Below are positions 59,260 through 60,071 of a stretch of 60,071 nt of DNA, in pieces. A program made the translations under genes and the position numbers. Below the pieces are notes generated by a model. It searched no databases and had not been told where the DNA came from. It saw only the letters and a list, made by a program, of their open reading frames with translations. Numbering within the stretch: position 1 is the stretch's first letter; the number at the start of each line of letters is the position of its first letter. The DNA is from Mycobacterium europaeum (lineage in GTDB: Bacteria; Actinomycetota; Actinomycetes; Mycobacteriales; Mycobacteriaceae), in NCBI RefSeq assembly GCF_002102155.1, contig NZ_LQOU01000056.1:1-60071 (forward strand), written 5' to 3'.

Positions 59260-59799
59260 ATGAACACAGCAACGAATTGGCGAGGCTGGGCTCCTACCGG
59301 GCTGCGGATCGCATTCGGGATTATCTTCGGCGTCGATGCCTGGCTGAAGTGGCAACCCGGGTTCCGCGCGACCTTCCTGCCGAACATGATAAGCACCGCG
59401 GCCGCCGAGCCGCACTGGCTCGCTTGGTGGTTCGATTTCGTCCTCGCGCTGGAACGGCCCGCGCCGGCGGTGTTCGTGTATATCGGCGCGGTTACCGAGA
59501 CGTTGCTTGCGTTCACGTTGGTTCTCGGAGTCGCCCGTCGCGTTGTCTTCGTGGGCGGTGCCCTCTACGCCATGGCGATATGGTGCACGGCCGACGGTTT
59601 CGGCGCACCGTACGGTCCGGGAGCTACCGACATCGGACCGGGCATCATCTATGCACTGGTGTTTTCCGCCCTGCTGGTATTACTTGAGCACGGCCACCCC
59701 AGTCATCTCACCCTGGATGCCGCGATCGTTCACCGGTTCCCACGATGGTCGCGGATCTCCGGGCCGCTGGATCAGGGCGGCGTCGTACCGCGGCCATAA
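59260..59799 (+). CDS. DoxX/DoxD-like membrane protein
   Basis: 179 residues from ATG 59260, preceded by GAGAGGGG. Four membrane helices are visible (about 10-28, 65-85, 92-112, 128-148), with WRGWAPTGLRIAFGIIFGVDAWLKW at the N-terminus and an IGAVTETLLAFTLVLG segment, as in DoxX/TQO-DoxD relatives. Such proteins are tied to thiol or quinone redox and oxidative stress resistance. The C-terminal 35 residues are soluble. It diverges from the YcnI-like gene, with which it may share control. Confidence 0.82.
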   Translation: MNTATNWRGWAPTGLRIAFGIIFGVDAWLKWQPGFRATFLPNMISTAAAEPHWLAWWFDFVLALERPAPAVFVYIGAVTETLLAFTLVLGVARRVVFVGGALYAMAIWCTADGFGAPYGPGATDIGPGIIYALVFSALLVLLEHGHPSHLTLDAAIVHRFPRWSRISGPLDQGGVVPRP

Positions 59800-59959
59800 C
59801 GACACCCGACAACGACGATCCGGCGGCTCCCACTGAGGCAAACGCCGACCAGTTCGTCGCCCGGATGACGGCGTGTCGACAGTGCCCACCTTGATTACGA
59901 TCCGCACCTGCGACAAGTCAAGGCGACAGCCGATTGAGTCGTGTCGCCGGATGTGTCCG

Positions 59960-60002
59960 AGGGGTGTGTGAGGGGTGTGTGAGGGTGTGTGAGGGGTGTG
60001 TG
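59960..60002 (+). repeat. Four GT-rich tandem units
   Basis: AGGGGTGTGTG occurs at 59960-59970, 59971-59981 and 59992-60002, with a 10-base version (AGGGTGTGTG) at 59982-59991. It is strand-asymmetric, purine/GT-rich, and abuts the possible insertion-sequence end that follows. Confidence 0.88.
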
Positions 60003-60071
60003 AGTTCACGACATAGGTGACACATGAGTCGCGTCATGGGTTACACCTGTGTCGATGCCCGATGAGTCGCG
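60003..60071. mobile_element. Possible insertion-sequence terminus (IS481-like), cut by window end
   Basis: GGTGACACATGAGTCGCG (60016-60033) is followed by GGTTACACCTGTGTCG (60039-60054) and a second ATGAGTCGCG (60062-60071). Repeated GGTGACAC/GGTTACAC blocks of this kind are common near ends of actinobacterial IS481-family elements (from memory). No transposase is visible because the window ends here, so the call is tentative. Confidence 0.3.

Overview
The window is a high-GC actinobacterial chromosome segment, almost certainly from a slow-growing non-tuberculous Mycobacterium. Gene order from mmpS3 to wag31 follows the M. tuberculosis Rv2198c-Rv2143 neighbourhood (recalled from memory), and the lipid, cell-wall and respiratory genes are mycobacterial. 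No species call is justified. No rRNA, tRNA or CRISPR array was seen.

Region 1 (1-9.8 kb): the end of mmpS3 and a membrane protein gene, then the minus-strand ctaE-qcrC-qcrA-qcrB cytochrome oxidase/bc1 operon with 4-nt overlaps inside qcrCAB, then trpD, a DEDDh/GIY-YIG nuclease and a small Cys-rich protein. Region 2 (10-30 kb): envelope genes. These are ripC, a membrane-anchored metallopeptidase-like protein, pimB, an acyltransferase, mptC, mptA and idsA2 (PIM/LM/LAM assembly), fadD15, two START-like proteins, an ArsA-like ATPase, RNase AS, aroG, the kinase pknL with its divergent substrate gene, a MetF-like reductase, lppM and a GNAT acetyltransferase. Region 3 (30.3-53.1 kb): a strong terminator, then MraZ boxes and the whole dcw cluster (mraZ-rsmH-ftsL-pbpB, murE-murF-mraY-murD-ftsW-murG-murC-ftsQ, ftsZ, pgeF, yggS-like, sepF, yggT-like, wag31), which makes peptidoglycan precursors, the divisome and the polar growth machinery. 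Only about 390 bp separate pbpB from murE, and they are filled by three 56-bp tandem repeats and an 86-bp imperfect inverted repeat.

Region 4 (53.1-60 kb) departs from the M. tuberculosis order. It holds a tightly overlapped minus-strand cassette: a PAS/GAF/SpoIIE-type phosphatase, a cobalamin-binding protein and a STAS protein, possibly followed by a phosphoribosyltransferase. The B12 protein keeps the W/V/E/H capping residues and the E-x-H ligand motif of the CarH light sensor but has no DNA-binding domain. This suggests a light- or adenosylcobalamin-responsive partner-switching system and is the most interesting item here. After it come a PepSY lipoprotein, a YcnI-like copper-type protein, a DoxX-like membrane protein, a GT-rich tandem repeat and what may be the edge of an insertion sequence.

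Coordinates on the minus strand are given low to high. Many starts are GTG or TTG and several rest on homologue length, Shine-Dalgarno-like sequence or stop/start overlap. Uncertain ones are flagged. Rv names are recalled orthologue labels, not search results.
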